From Arachnia propionica (GTDB taxonomy: Bacteria; Actinomycetota; Actinomycetes; Propionibacteriales; Propionibacteriaceae), in contig NZ_RQZG01000004.1 of the NCBI RefSeq assembly GCF_003859805.1, positions 1 through 64,000 on the forward strand: DNA of 64,000 bases, given 5' to 3'. Within the stretch, counting starts at the first letter, position 1; each line of letters starts with the position of its first letter. Shown here one piece after another: positions 26,109-35,067 of the stretch. The notes beneath the pieces are model-generated. The model searched no databases, was not told the origin of the DNA, and saw only the letters and a program-made list of their open reading frames with translations. Made by a program: the position numbers and the translations under genes.

Positions 26109-29100
26109 TGCCTGCGGTACCTCTCGGTTCTGAGTTCGACGTATCCCGGTACGTCGCCGCCCTGGTGACGCCGCCAGGCATCGGCGAACAGCTGCGCCAC
26201 GGGGGTCGTCGGCGCCACCACACCCCGGCGGGGTTTCACCCTCGCGGCGTGCTCGAGGTCGAAGAAGGGAGCCTTCCACACCTCCATCGGCAGGTGTGGG
26301 CTGCTGGCCTCCAGCCAGCCGCCGGGGAGGAACAGGGACCGCCCGGCGCGAGAGCGTTTCGCCTCCACCACCAGCCCCTTGGCCAGCAGCTCCGTTCCTG
26401 CCGCCCGGCGCTGCTTCCTGGTCCACCCGTTCCACGACTCGACGTTCGCGTCGGTCGGGTCCGGCAGGGCCAACAGCTGCAGCCAGTAGCGGGCCGCCTC
26501 CATGTCCAACCCCAGAACCGTGGCGGCCTGCGCCACCAGCTGCGGTACCGAAGTGCTCGGGTCGGTGGCATGTCCTGGGCGGGGGAGACGGAGATCGGCC
26601 AGCAGATCGTCGATGCGGATCGGGTCGGTGGCCTCCCACAGCCGCTCCAACTGGTCGGCGACGAGCCGACGGAGCGGGTGCTCACCCGGCAACACGTAGG
26701 CCAGCCACAGCAGCAACGGGATCGAGCCCTGATCCAGGTCCTCGCCATCGCGCAGCCAATCGATCTGAAGCGAGCCACCCCACACCAGGCGATCCGCCCC
26801 TTGCCGAATCGGAGCGTCGATGAGGATGATCTCCGGGACAAGCTGTCGCCAACAGGAAATCATCGCCTCGACGTCGAGGCCCTCGGTCACCACCCGCAAC
26901 GGGTCCTTGGCTCCCGCGGCGACCAGGCGTGGCAGCACCCCCACACCCAGACCATCCAGGAAGAGACGGGCAGTCGCAGCCCCGGTGTTGGTGATTCCAA
27001 GCTGAGCCAGCAGCTCGGAGGGTAACGCGTGGTTCCACCAGGGCAGGGCCGCCATGCTCACCGTCGCGGCGACACGTCCCCAACCAGTGGCCTCGGCCAG
27101 CTGCTCCGCGGGCTCCGGGCGCCACGAAGGCGCTTCCTGGTCCAGCAGGTGGGTGAAGGCATCGAGGACCTGCGCGACCGGCGTGCCTGTGGCTTCCAGT
27201 ACAGGGGTGACCGTGAGGCCGTCGACGGCGGTGGGAATTGCGCCGCTCGGGCACCAGGCCAGCACGTCGGGATGGAGGTAGTGGTGATTCGTCCCCAACA
27301 GCACGCAGGGGCCTGTCGGGGTGTCAAGGACTGTGCCTGCCTCGTAGCGTTGCAGCGGGAGCGGGAACCGGAACAGTGCCCCTCCCGTCAGCCCCGCGTC
27401 CGCGAACGCCCCGACGAGTGCTGCCAGCCCGCCGACCTGTTTCCGCGTCAACCCGGGCGAGCAGGCGGTGGCGAGCAGCGCCTCGGGCACCACGATGGCC
27501 GCGGCTGTCGTGCCCTCGTCGAGGCTCTGCCACAGCCGGTGCGCACCCCGACTCCCGCCCAGCCTCTCAGCCAGCAGCCGGGCAGCCTTGCGCTGGTCGC
27601 GGTGTCGGATCAGGTTGTATCGGGGGAAGGCCCAGAAGGCCGGATCGGAGTTCGGTTGGTGGGAGGCGAAGCTGGGCTCTGGCGCGGCGGGCCTGGCCGG
27701 TGTCTCCTCGACGGCAGGGGTTGGGGCAGGCGTGGGAGCCTGCGTCGGGTTCTCCTTCTTTCGCTGTTTCGGCTGCCTGACCCGGGGCCCGAGCTCCGCC
27801 TTCAGCTGCACGATCTGCACGGCCAGCCAGGCGACGGCGTCCACCAGAGCGGGGTCCGTGGAGCCCAGCACGGCGACGGCCTCCGCCGTGAGATGCTCGG
27901 GAAGCCGGTGTGGCTTCGAGTTCCCTCCGGCCAGGACCTCCTCCGCGGCCGCGATGATGGCGGCCACGTCGTCGGCCTGGCAGCCTCGCATCCGGGCGCT
28001 CACCGCCTCGTCCCTGACCCGTAGCTGGTGCCAGGCCCCGGCGGCACGCTGCCCCAGCCGGTGCAGCAGGTGAGGCTTCCCGGCCGCGTCCGGAGCGGTG
28101 GGAAGCGGGCGCCCCTCGTCGGTGCAGAGCCTTCCCTGTTCCGTGAGCAACCAGTGCCCGCCACCGGGCCGACGGATCATTCCGATCATCGGCTGCCCGT
28201 CCGGGAGATGCACCGTGGTGCCGTCGACCCCCAGGTGCAGGATGCGGCCATCCGGGTGCTGCAGGGTGGCCCAGCCGTGGATGCCGTCCTTGGTGGGCAG
28301 CAGGGACGAGGATGTGGTGGGCGCGGCGGGGTGCCAGTGCAGCAGGCTCTGATCCCGGTACCGGGTGCTGAGCCACAGCCGCCACCCGTCGCGGAGCCAC
28401 GGCTCGATCAGCCGGGCCAGGGCTTCCGGCAGCGAACGGCGAACCCGGCCACCCGTGACCGGGTTGACCTCCCACACCCCGTTGGGGGTGCGGTGATCCT
28501 CCACCCGCCAGTAGCGTTCCCCGTCGCTGAGGATCTGCACGGGGTCCTGGAAGTCGGCGGTGGTGTCACCGACCCGCTGGACGGCCTTCTTCACCAGGCG
28601 GCCACCGTCGACGGGCAGGCTGAGAGTCGGACCTTTGACGTGGAAGAGCCAGCCCAGCCGGTGCTCGGTTCCCGGGGCGTTGGACCAGGTGAGCACCCAG
28701 TCCTGCTTGGCAGTGGTCTTCTTGCATCCCGTCACCCCGTCGATGAGGGTGTAGAGCCACTGGTTGGCGTCCTGGACCTTCGTCCACGCCGACGTGCTCT
28801 CCGCCACCACCTGGTCGCCGTCGATCCACTTCACCACGCCACGGGAAGCCACACCGACGGCGGGCCACGCCTCGTGGAGGGTGACGGTGCCGGGGAACTC
28901 TGCGACGGCCCGTTCGAGGGCGGGCCAGGCGAGTTCGGTCAGCAGCCCATCACGCAACGAGCGCGCCAGCAGCTCCGCGGGTTCGAAGGCATCGGCCAGG
29001 GCGGGGGCGAGATGGGCGAACTCGGCTCGTTTCGAACGGAGAAACGCGCCGAGGCGCTGCTGCTCGGCGGTGATCTCCGCCAGCGTGGGCTCCTCGGGCA

Positions 29101-30478
29101 GCCGGGGCTCAGCCCACTCCAGCAGCAGCCGGGCCGTACCAGGGCAACTGGCGAGGGCCTTCAGGCGACCCGACTTCAGGGCCTCGGGAATGCCGCCAGC
29201 GACCAGCCAGGCCAGATCGCTGGTGCACAGGGCAACCAGGTCCGCTCTCGGCTGGGCGTTGCTCCACCAGCCGAGGTCCAGGGCGTCGGTGGGATGTTTC
29301 GCCTGCTGGATGTGGACCGTCATTCCCGCCGCAAGGAGGGCGTCAACTGTTTGGGGATGGATCCGGCCGAGCGGCAGCGGGATCGTGACGTCGCGCCCTG
29401 TCAGGTTCGGCAGCTCACGAACCAGCGCACACATCGCGGCGACGTCGCTGCGGCTGGTGGCGACGTGGTCGCGGATCACGTACCGCTCCACCCAGCGGTG
29501 GGAGTCCAACTCCCCGGAACGTAGCCCGTCGGCCACCCCCGAGGCCTCCAACACCTCCAGCCACACGTTGGAGGGCAGGGCGGCGGGGACCACGGCCAGC
29601 AGCGCGTGCCTCAGCTTCCCATCCAAGCCGGTGAGTTTCGGCAACAGGGGAGTGAGGGCGTTCCAGAAACCGGCGTCGGCCGATCCGAGGGCGGGCAGCG
29701 GGGCCAGTTCGGTGACGAGCCCCAGCACAGTCTGCTCGACGTCGCGCCCGGCGGCCCTCGCCAGACGCGTCACATCGGTGAGCAGGCTGGGATACGGAGG
29801 GACCCCGCCCGCGGTGCGCAGCACCACCAGGTGCAGGAACTGCTCCAGCGCCTGCTCGGCCCCGACCCGCTCCACCATCGCCCGGGACTCGTTGCCCAGT
29901 TCCTTGACGCTGATCGCCCCGGCCAGGGCGAACTCCAGGAAGGCCTCGCGGTGCCGGTCCTCGTCGATGGGGAGGTTGTGGACGCGTTCCGCCTCCCTGG
30001 CCTTCCCGAAGTACTGCGTCGCGAACTTCAGTGACTCCACCCCGATGAAGATGCGGGCCGCCTCCTCGAGGAAGGTGGGGAGGAAGTGGGGTGCGGAGTT
30101 GCCCAGCGTCAGGGCCAGTTGGTCGAGCAGTTCCTTGGCCAGCTTGGGTTTCGTGCGGGCCAGTTTCGCCGCGCGGTGCAGGTCGCCGACGAGGTTGAGG
30201 GCATGGCGGGCATTGGCCGGGTCGTGGCGGATCGGCCACGCCGGGAAACCTGCGGTGCGCGGCCGGGTCGCGCCGACGGGGGTTGCGGCCGTGCGTCGGA
30301 GCCCGATGGCCGCCAGCGCCATGTCCTCCGCCTCGGTGAGGTTGTCGCCGACGAGCCGCACCACCACCCGGTCCTCGAGGGCCGGGTGCTGGTAGCGCAG
30401 GGCCAAGGCGGTGACGGTGTCGGGCTGGGGTGTGACGGGGATTCCGCCGAGCTCGGCGGTGCGGGGGTCGTCGATCAT
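26105..30478 (-). CDS. Giant paralogue B (1457 residues, most divergent) of the MoxR-vWA operon
   Basis: This is the third giant in transcription order. It retains the family landmarks (MIDDPRTAELGGI, HDPANARHALNLVGDLHRA, SAPHFLPTFLEEAARIF, SLFLPGGWLEASSPHLP) but its middle is much more diverged than in C and D. It also has a Pro/Thr/Ala linker (TQAPTPAPTPAVEETP, about residues 915-930) that the others lack. That linker is Pro-rich and likely flexible. The ATG overlaps the last base of the paralogue C stop (TGATG). No catalytic motif is recognised. It may be an older duplicate with a separate partner or target, which is speculation. Confidence 0.85.
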   Translation of the reverse strand: MIDDPRTAELGGIPVTPQPDTVTALALRYQHPALEDRVVVRLVGDNLTEAEDMALAAIGLRRTAATPVGATRPRTAGFPAWPIRHDPANARHALNLVGDLHRAAKLARTKPKLAKELLDQLALTLGNSAPHFLPTFLEEAARIFIGVESLKFATQYFGKAREAERVHNLPIDEDRHREAFLEFALAGAISVKELGNESRAMVERVGAEQALEQFLHLVVLRTAGGVPPYPSLLTDVTRLARAAGRDVEQTVLGLVTELAPLPALGSADAGFWNALTPLLPKLTGLDGKLRHALLAVVPAALPSNVWLEVLEASGVADGLRSGELDSHRWVERYVIRDHVATSRSDVAAMCALVRELPNLTGRDVTIPLPLGRIHPQTVDALLAAGMTVHIQQAKHPTDALDLGWWSNAQPRADLVALCTSDLAWLVAGGIPEALKSGRLKALASCPGTARLLLEWAEPRLPEEPTLAEITAEQQRLGAFLRSKRAEFAHLAPALADAFEPAELLARSLRDGLLTELAWPALERAVAEFPGTVTLHEAWPAVGVASRGVVKWIDGDQVVAESTSAWTKVQDANQWLYTLIDGVTGCKKTTAKQDWVLTWSNAPGTEHRLGWLFHVKGPTLSLPVDGGRLVKKAVQRVGDTTADFQDPVQILSDGERYWRVEDHRTPNGVWEVNPVTGGRVRRSLPEALARLIEPWLRDGWRLWLSTRYRDQSLLHWHPAAPTTSSSLLPTKDGIHGWATLQHPDGRILHLGVDGTTVHLPDGQPMIGMIRRPGGGHWLLTEQGRLCTDEGRPLPTAPDAAGKPHLLHRLGQRAAGAWHQLRVRDEAVSARMRGCQADDVAAIIAAAEEVLAGGNSKPHRLPEHLTAEAVAVLGSTDPALVDAVAWLAVQIVQLKAELGPRVRQPKQRKKENPTQAPTPAPTPAVEETPARPAAPEPSFASHQPNSDPAFWAFPRYNLIRHRDQRKAARLLAERLGGSRGAHRLWQSLDEGTTAAAIVVPEALLATACSPGLTRKQVGGLAALVGAFADAGLTGGALFRFPLPLQRYEAGTVLDTPTGPCVLLGTNHHYLHPDVLAWCPSGAIPTAVDGLTVTPVLEATGTPVAQVLDAFTHLLDQEAPSWRPEPAEQLAEATGWGRVAATVSMAALPWWNHALPSELLAQLGITNTGAATARLFLDGLGVGVLPRLVAAGAKDPLRVVTEGLDVEAMISCWRQLVPEIILIDAPIRQGADRLVWGGSLQIDWLRDGEDLDQGSIPLLLWLAYVLPGEHPLRRLVADQLERLWEATDPIRIDDLLADLRLPRPGHATDPSTSVPQLVAQAATVLGLDMEAARYWLQLLALPDPTDANVESWNGWTRKQRRAAGTELLAKGLVVEAKRSRAGRSLFLPGGWLEASSPHLPMEVWKAPFFDLEHAARVKPRRGVVAPTTPVAQLFADAWRRHQGGDVPGYVELRTERYRRQ

Positions 30479-33400
30479 CAGCGGCGGGTCCTTTCGGTTC
30501 TGAGTTCCACGTAGCCGGGGACGTCGCCGCCCTGGTGACGCTGCCAGGCGTCGGCGAAGAGCTGGGGGAGGGGGACCCGTGGCACGACGATGTCGTGGTG
30601 CTGTTCCAGCTTGGGGATGTCCTCGAGGTCGTAGAAGGGTGCCTTCCAGGCCTCCAGCGGCAGGTGTGGGGTCGTGGCCTCCAGCCAGCCGCCGGGGAGG
30701 AAGTAGGAGCGTCCCGCTCGGGCGCGTTTCGCCTCGATGATGAGTCCCTTCTCGACCAGCGGTGCGGCTGCCTTGACCCGGTGGGCCCTCTTCCAGCCGT
30801 TCCAGGTCCCGATGTTCTTGTCGGTGGGGTTGGGCAGGGCCAGCAGTTGGAGCCAGTAGCGGGCCGAGTCCTCCGGCAGATCCAGCGCGGCTTGCACCTC
30901 GGCGACGATCTCGGGCGCGGAGGTCATGGGGTCCGGTGCCCAGCCGTCGCCCGGGGTGCGCAGCCATTCCTGGAAGACGGCGAAATGCCCTGCCGCCACG
31001 GCGGCCAGGTCGGCGATGCGGCGGCTCCAGTAGGAACTGACGGTACGCATGGTTCGGGCGCGCTGGAGTTCGAGTTCCCAGTCCTCGACCTTGGCGGGGT
31101 CGAAGGTCAACTGGTCGTCGTGCTCGCCCCGGGTGAGGGTCCACGGGCCGACCTGCTGGATCGTCCCCTGTGCGGTTGCGGCGAAGGTCGGTAGGCCGAG
31201 GATGGCGCGGACCCTGTCCTTGGTGTCCGAGTACATGTTTCCCTCGATCTGACGGTCGAGGCTGGTGGTGAGCATGGGTTCCAGCCGGTCGGCGAGCCAT
31301 GGGCGCAGCGGGTCGTTCAGGGGAAGCCGGGCGGCCAGCCACAACCAGCCGGGCAGGTCATCGAGGCTCGCCTCGTCCGTGGTCAAATGGTCGACTCCTC
31401 GGTTGCTGCCGTGGTAGCGCACCGCCGGTTCAGCGTCGGCGAGGATGTCCTCGGGAAGGACGACGGTGTCGTCCTCGGGGAGCGATGTGGTGTCGCCGGC
31501 GTTGGCCTTCCAGCACGCGATCATCGCGTCGACGTCGAGGCCGTGCCGGACCGTCCGCATCGGGTCGCTCGCCCCGGCCCGGACCAGCTTCATCAGCAAC
31601 CCGTCATCAAGACCTTCCAAGAACTCCTCCGCCGTCCTGGCATCGACCACCTTGAGGCCCAGTAGTTCCCGAACCTCCTTCGACAGACGGCCGCGGCGTG
31701 AGCACCCCCGCCACGATATTCCAGCCAGGAAGATCTTCGCCGCGGGCAGCGACCAGCCGGTGGCCTCAGCGAAGCGTTCCGGTGCGGTGGGGTCCCATTC
31801 GGGTCCGCCGTCGGTGAGCAGCGACTCGAAGGCGGCCCGGTGGGTGTCGAGGTCGATCCCACTGGAGCGGCCGACAAGTTCCGTCGGCGTGTCCTTCACC
31901 TCATCGGGGATACCTCCACCCGGGGAGAAGAAGTGGAACTCCCTCCAGAAGACCGCTCCGTAGGAGCTCAGCACGACAGCAGGGCCGGTGGGGGTGCCCA
32001 CCAGGTTCCCGTTCTCGAAGGCCTGTCTGGTCCCGTAGTACGGTGATTCCCGGAGCTGGACGCTGAAGATGGTGGCCTCGGGGACGTGGAGCCCGCTGTC
32101 GAGGATGGCTCCGAAGGCGGCGGCCGCACCTTGGATCACCTCGACGGAGGCGAAGGGACTGCATGCTCCGGCGAGAAGCAGCTCCGGGTGCAGCAGACAG
32201 GTACGGGTGGTGGGACCGATATGGTCCATCTCCTTCAACCTCCCGGCCAAGGCGTCGCTGACCTGCCGCAAGCTGTCCCGTGACGGGACATCGAATCCCC
32301 AGAGCCACGAGACCGCCTCATTGGAAGGCCTCCAGCGGCTGAAGGTGGCGGCTTCCTCGCGCCTGCAACTCTCCCGCAGCTGCTGGAGTCGCTGGACTTG
32401 GTGGGTGATGCGCAGGGCCAGCCAGCCGACGGCGACGCTCAACGCCGGATCGGTGGTGCCGAGCAGCCGCTCGGCCGCCTCGACCACCGTGGCAGGCAAG
32501 CAGGCCGGTTCACCCGTCGTCCATTCCGGCAGGGTTGCGATGAGATCCGCCACGTCCGCTGCCTGGATGGTGCGCATGCGGGTGCTGACGGCCTCGTCGC
32601 GGATGCGGAGGTGGTGCCAGCCCGCCAGGGGCAGGCGGTGGAGGAGGTGGGGTCTGCCATCCGCGGCGCTGGCCGTGGTGAGCGGGGCGAGGCTCTCCAG
32701 GTGGAGGGCACCGTCGAGATGGATGAGCCAGTGGCCGCCTCCCGGCCGGGACAGTCTGCCCCCGAGCCACGTGACGTCCTGCGCCTCCGTGCCCCGCCAG
32801 CTGAACCCGTCGATCGCGTGGGCACGGAACTCACCGTCGCGTTCCAGGAGGACCCAGCCATGCTGGCCGTCGGCGACACCCAAGGGCGAGTTCACCGTAT
32901 CGGGAGTGGCGGGCATCCACTGGGTCAGTGACGGGATCAGCGAGAAGCCGTCGCGGAGATCCGCTTCGACGAGGTCGGCCAAGCGCGGCGGCAGCGACCG
33001 CCGACCGAGTGTGCCCCTGGCTGGAGCCAGCTCTTGGAACACTGGCCAGCTGTCGTAACCTATCTTGTGGCCCCAGTAGGAGGACCCTTCCTGGAGTACG
33101 TGACCAAGCTCCTCCTCGGGGAAAGCCGTTGCGGCGGGTCGGAGGATTCCCGCACCGATCAGTCGTCCGGCCTCCGTCTCGAGGGAGATGTCATGGAAGG
33201 ATCGGTGAACCCAGTATGGCGACATCCTGTGGTGGTTGGCGGGGTCGCTGGCCCAGGTGAGGTGTTTGTCCCTGGAGTCGGTCCAGCTGAGACAGGCGGT
33301 GTCCTCGCCCACCCGGAACCAGGCCCACTGGAAGAAGCGATCGCCGTGGGGGACGTCGATGGTGACATCCGCGCCGCGCTCATCGCCCTTGACCCAGATG

Positions 33401-35067
33401 ATGCGGTTCTTCCGGGTCACGCCGAACCAGGGCCAGGACTCCTGGATGGACACCTCGTCGGGGTCGGCCTCGTCGTACCCGAGCTCGCTGGCAGCGGCCT
33501 CGAGGGCGGGCCAGGTGAGCTCGGTGAGCAGGCCGTCACGGATGGCCTTGGCGGTGAGTTCCGCGGGGTCGGCGAGAGTCTCGAAGTGGCTGAGTTCCGT
33601 GTCGAGTTCGGCGCGGGTGGTGGGGGTGTAGAGAGGCTTCAGGCGGTCGAACTCCTTGAAGAACTCGGGGGCGGTGGAGTCCTCGGTGAGGGTGGTGGTG
33701 GCCCAGCGATGCAGGAGCTGGCGGCTGCCCTCGTGGGCCACCAGCACGTCGAGAAGCCCATCGAGGTCCACCTCGTCCAGTGCGGCCGCAGCCTTGCTGG
33801 CGTGCTCGCTGGCTGCCAGATGCGTGAGGTCAGAGCGGCGGTCATCCCACAGCCAGCCACCGAGGCGTAGGCGTTGCCGGTCAGGGTTGCTCGATTCGAT
33901 GAACTCCACCCGGCAGCCCCGCGAGAGCAGGGCATCGACCAGTTCGGCAGTGACACGAACGGGAGGGCAGCGGAAGCTGATGGTTCGTCCGCCCAGGCGT
34001 GGGAGGGAACGGATGAACTGGGACAGTTCCGCTGGGAGGACGGAGGAACGTTGGGACTCGCGGAGAACGAACCGCCTCAGCCAGTCGGTGACGTCCAGGG
34101 TGTCGGAACGCATCTCCTCGAGGACCCCTCCTGCCTCGAGCAGGTCGAGCCAGGTCCTCATCGTCACCGTGCCCGGGGTGAGGGTGAACAGCGCTCGTCT
34201 CACCTCGCCGGAGTTCCGTGCCATCGTGGCGAGGGGCTGCGAGTAGGTCTCCCAGAAACTCTGTGGAGCCGTACCGAGCGACGGGGAGCGCAGCAGGGCG
34301 GTCAGCAGACGTTGGTCGACCTCCGACTGCTGGGCCCCTGCCGCATTCACCAGGCGCTGGATGTCCTTCTGGAGGCTGGAGTGCGGGGGAACGCCACCGT
34401 TGGCGCGACCGATGATGAGTTGGATGAACTGTTCCAGCGCGGCAGCAGGTTCACAGCGGTCGAGAAGGGCCTTGGCCTCGATGGTGAGTTCCTTGGCGCT
34501 CAGCACTCCGGCGAGGGCGAACTCCAGGAGGGCGTGACGGTGCCGCTCCTCGTCGATGGGGACGTTGTGGACGCGCTCCACCGTGCGGGCCTTCGTGAAG
34601 TAGGCGCCGGCGTACTGGCGGTTCTCCTGGGCCAGGAAGATGCGGGCCGCCTCCTCCAGGAAGGTGGGGAGGAAGTGCGGGGCGGAGGAGGCGAGCCGGG
34701 TGGCGAGGTCGTCCAGCATCGTTCTCGCGGCCTTCGGCTTGGAGCGGGCGAGGCGCTCTGCGCGGTGGAGGTCGCCCACCAGGTTGACGGCGTGCCGGGC
34801 GTTGGCGGGATCGTTCAGGATGGGCCAGGCGGGGAAACCGATGGCCTGGGCGCGGACGTGCCCGACCGGACGCGAGGCGTCCGGGGCAAGGCCGAGGACC
34901 GCCAGGGCGATGTCCTCGGCCTCGGTGAGGGGTTCGCGGACCAGCCGGACGACGGTGCGGCCATCCATCATGGGGTGGGTGTAGCTGCGGGCCACCAGGG
35001 GGGTGGTGTCAGCGACGGGGCTTGTCGCGACACCACCCAGCTCGGCGGTACGGATGTCGTTGATCAT
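30478..35067 (-). CDS. Giant paralogue C (1529 residues) of the MoxR-vWA operon
   Basis: This is the second giant in transcription order and the longest. Landmarks are MINDIRTAELGGVATSP, NDPANARHAVNLVGDLHRA (about 78-95), SAPHFLPTFLEEAARIFLAQ, a central beta-rich block (about 515-830, with KNRIIWVKGDERGADVTIDV and DGQHGWVLLERDGEF), GWSLPAAKIFLAGISW and a terminal SYFLPGGWLEATTPHLPL. Long stretches are close to paralogue D at the DNA level, notably around 33400-33560. Start overlaps the D stop by four bases. No enzyme motif, signal or membrane segment is found. I do not recognise a named domain; scaffold or substrate-binding component of the MoxR machine is inferred. Confidence 0.85.
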   Translation of the reverse strand: MINDIRTAELGGVATSPVADTTPLVARSYTHPMMDGRTVVRLVREPLTEAEDIALAVLGLAPDASRPVGHVRAQAIGFPAWPILNDPANARHAVNLVGDLHRAERLARSKPKAARTMLDDLATRLASSAPHFLPTFLEEAARIFLAQENRQYAGAYFTKARTVERVHNVPIDEERHRHALLEFALAGVLSAKELTIEAKALLDRCEPAAALEQFIQLIIGRANGGVPPHSSLQKDIQRLVNAAGAQQSEVDQRLLTALLRSPSLGTAPQSFWETYSQPLATMARNSGEVRRALFTLTPGTVTMRTWLDLLEAGGVLEEMRSDTLDVTDWLRRFVLRESQRSSVLPAELSQFIRSLPRLGGRTISFRCPPVRVTAELVDALLSRGCRVEFIESSNPDRQRLRLGGWLWDDRRSDLTHLAASEHASKAAAALDEVDLDGLLDVLVAHEGSRQLLHRWATTTLTEDSTAPEFFKEFDRLKPLYTPTTRAELDTELSHFETLADPAELTAKAIRDGLLTELTWPALEAAASELGYDEADPDEVSIQESWPWFGVTRKNRIIWVKGDERGADVTIDVPHGDRFFQWAWFRVGEDTACLSWTDSRDKHLTWASDPANHHRMSPYWVHRSFHDISLETEAGRLIGAGILRPAATAFPEEELGHVLQEGSSYWGHKIGYDSWPVFQELAPARGTLGRRSLPPRLADLVEADLRDGFSLIPSLTQWMPATPDTVNSPLGVADGQHGWVLLERDGEFRAHAIDGFSWRGTEAQDVTWLGGRLSRPGGGHWLIHLDGALHLESLAPLTTASAADGRPHLLHRLPLAGWHHLRIRDEAVSTRMRTIQAADVADLIATLPEWTTGEPACLPATVVEAAERLLGTTDPALSVAVGWLALRITHQVQRLQQLRESCRREEAATFSRWRPSNEAVSWLWGFDVPSRDSLRQVSDALAGRLKEMDHIGPTTRTCLLHPELLLAGACSPFASVEVIQGAAAAFGAILDSGLHVPEATIFSVQLRESPYYGTRQAFENGNLVGTPTGPAVVLSSYGAVFWREFHFFSPGGGIPDEVKDTPTELVGRSSGIDLDTHRAAFESLLTDGGPEWDPTAPERFAEATGWSLPAAKIFLAGISWRGCSRRGRLSKEVRELLGLKVVDARTAEEFLEGLDDGLLMKLVRAGASDPMRTVRHGLDVDAMIACWKANAGDTTSLPEDDTVVLPEDILADAEPAVRYHGSNRGVDHLTTDEASLDDLPGWLWLAARLPLNDPLRPWLADRLEPMLTTSLDRQIEGNMYSDTKDRVRAILGLPTFAATAQGTIQQVGPWTLTRGEHDDQLTFDPAKVEDWELELQRARTMRTVSSYWSRRIADLAAVAAGHFAVFQEWLRTPGDGWAPDPMTSAPEIVAEVQAALDLPEDSARYWLQLLALPNPTDKNIGTWNGWKRAHRVKAAAPLVEKGLIIEAKRARAGRSYFLPGGWLEATTPHLPLEAWKAPFYDLEDIPKLEQHHDIVVPRVPLPQLFADAWQRHQGGDVPGYVELRTERTRR

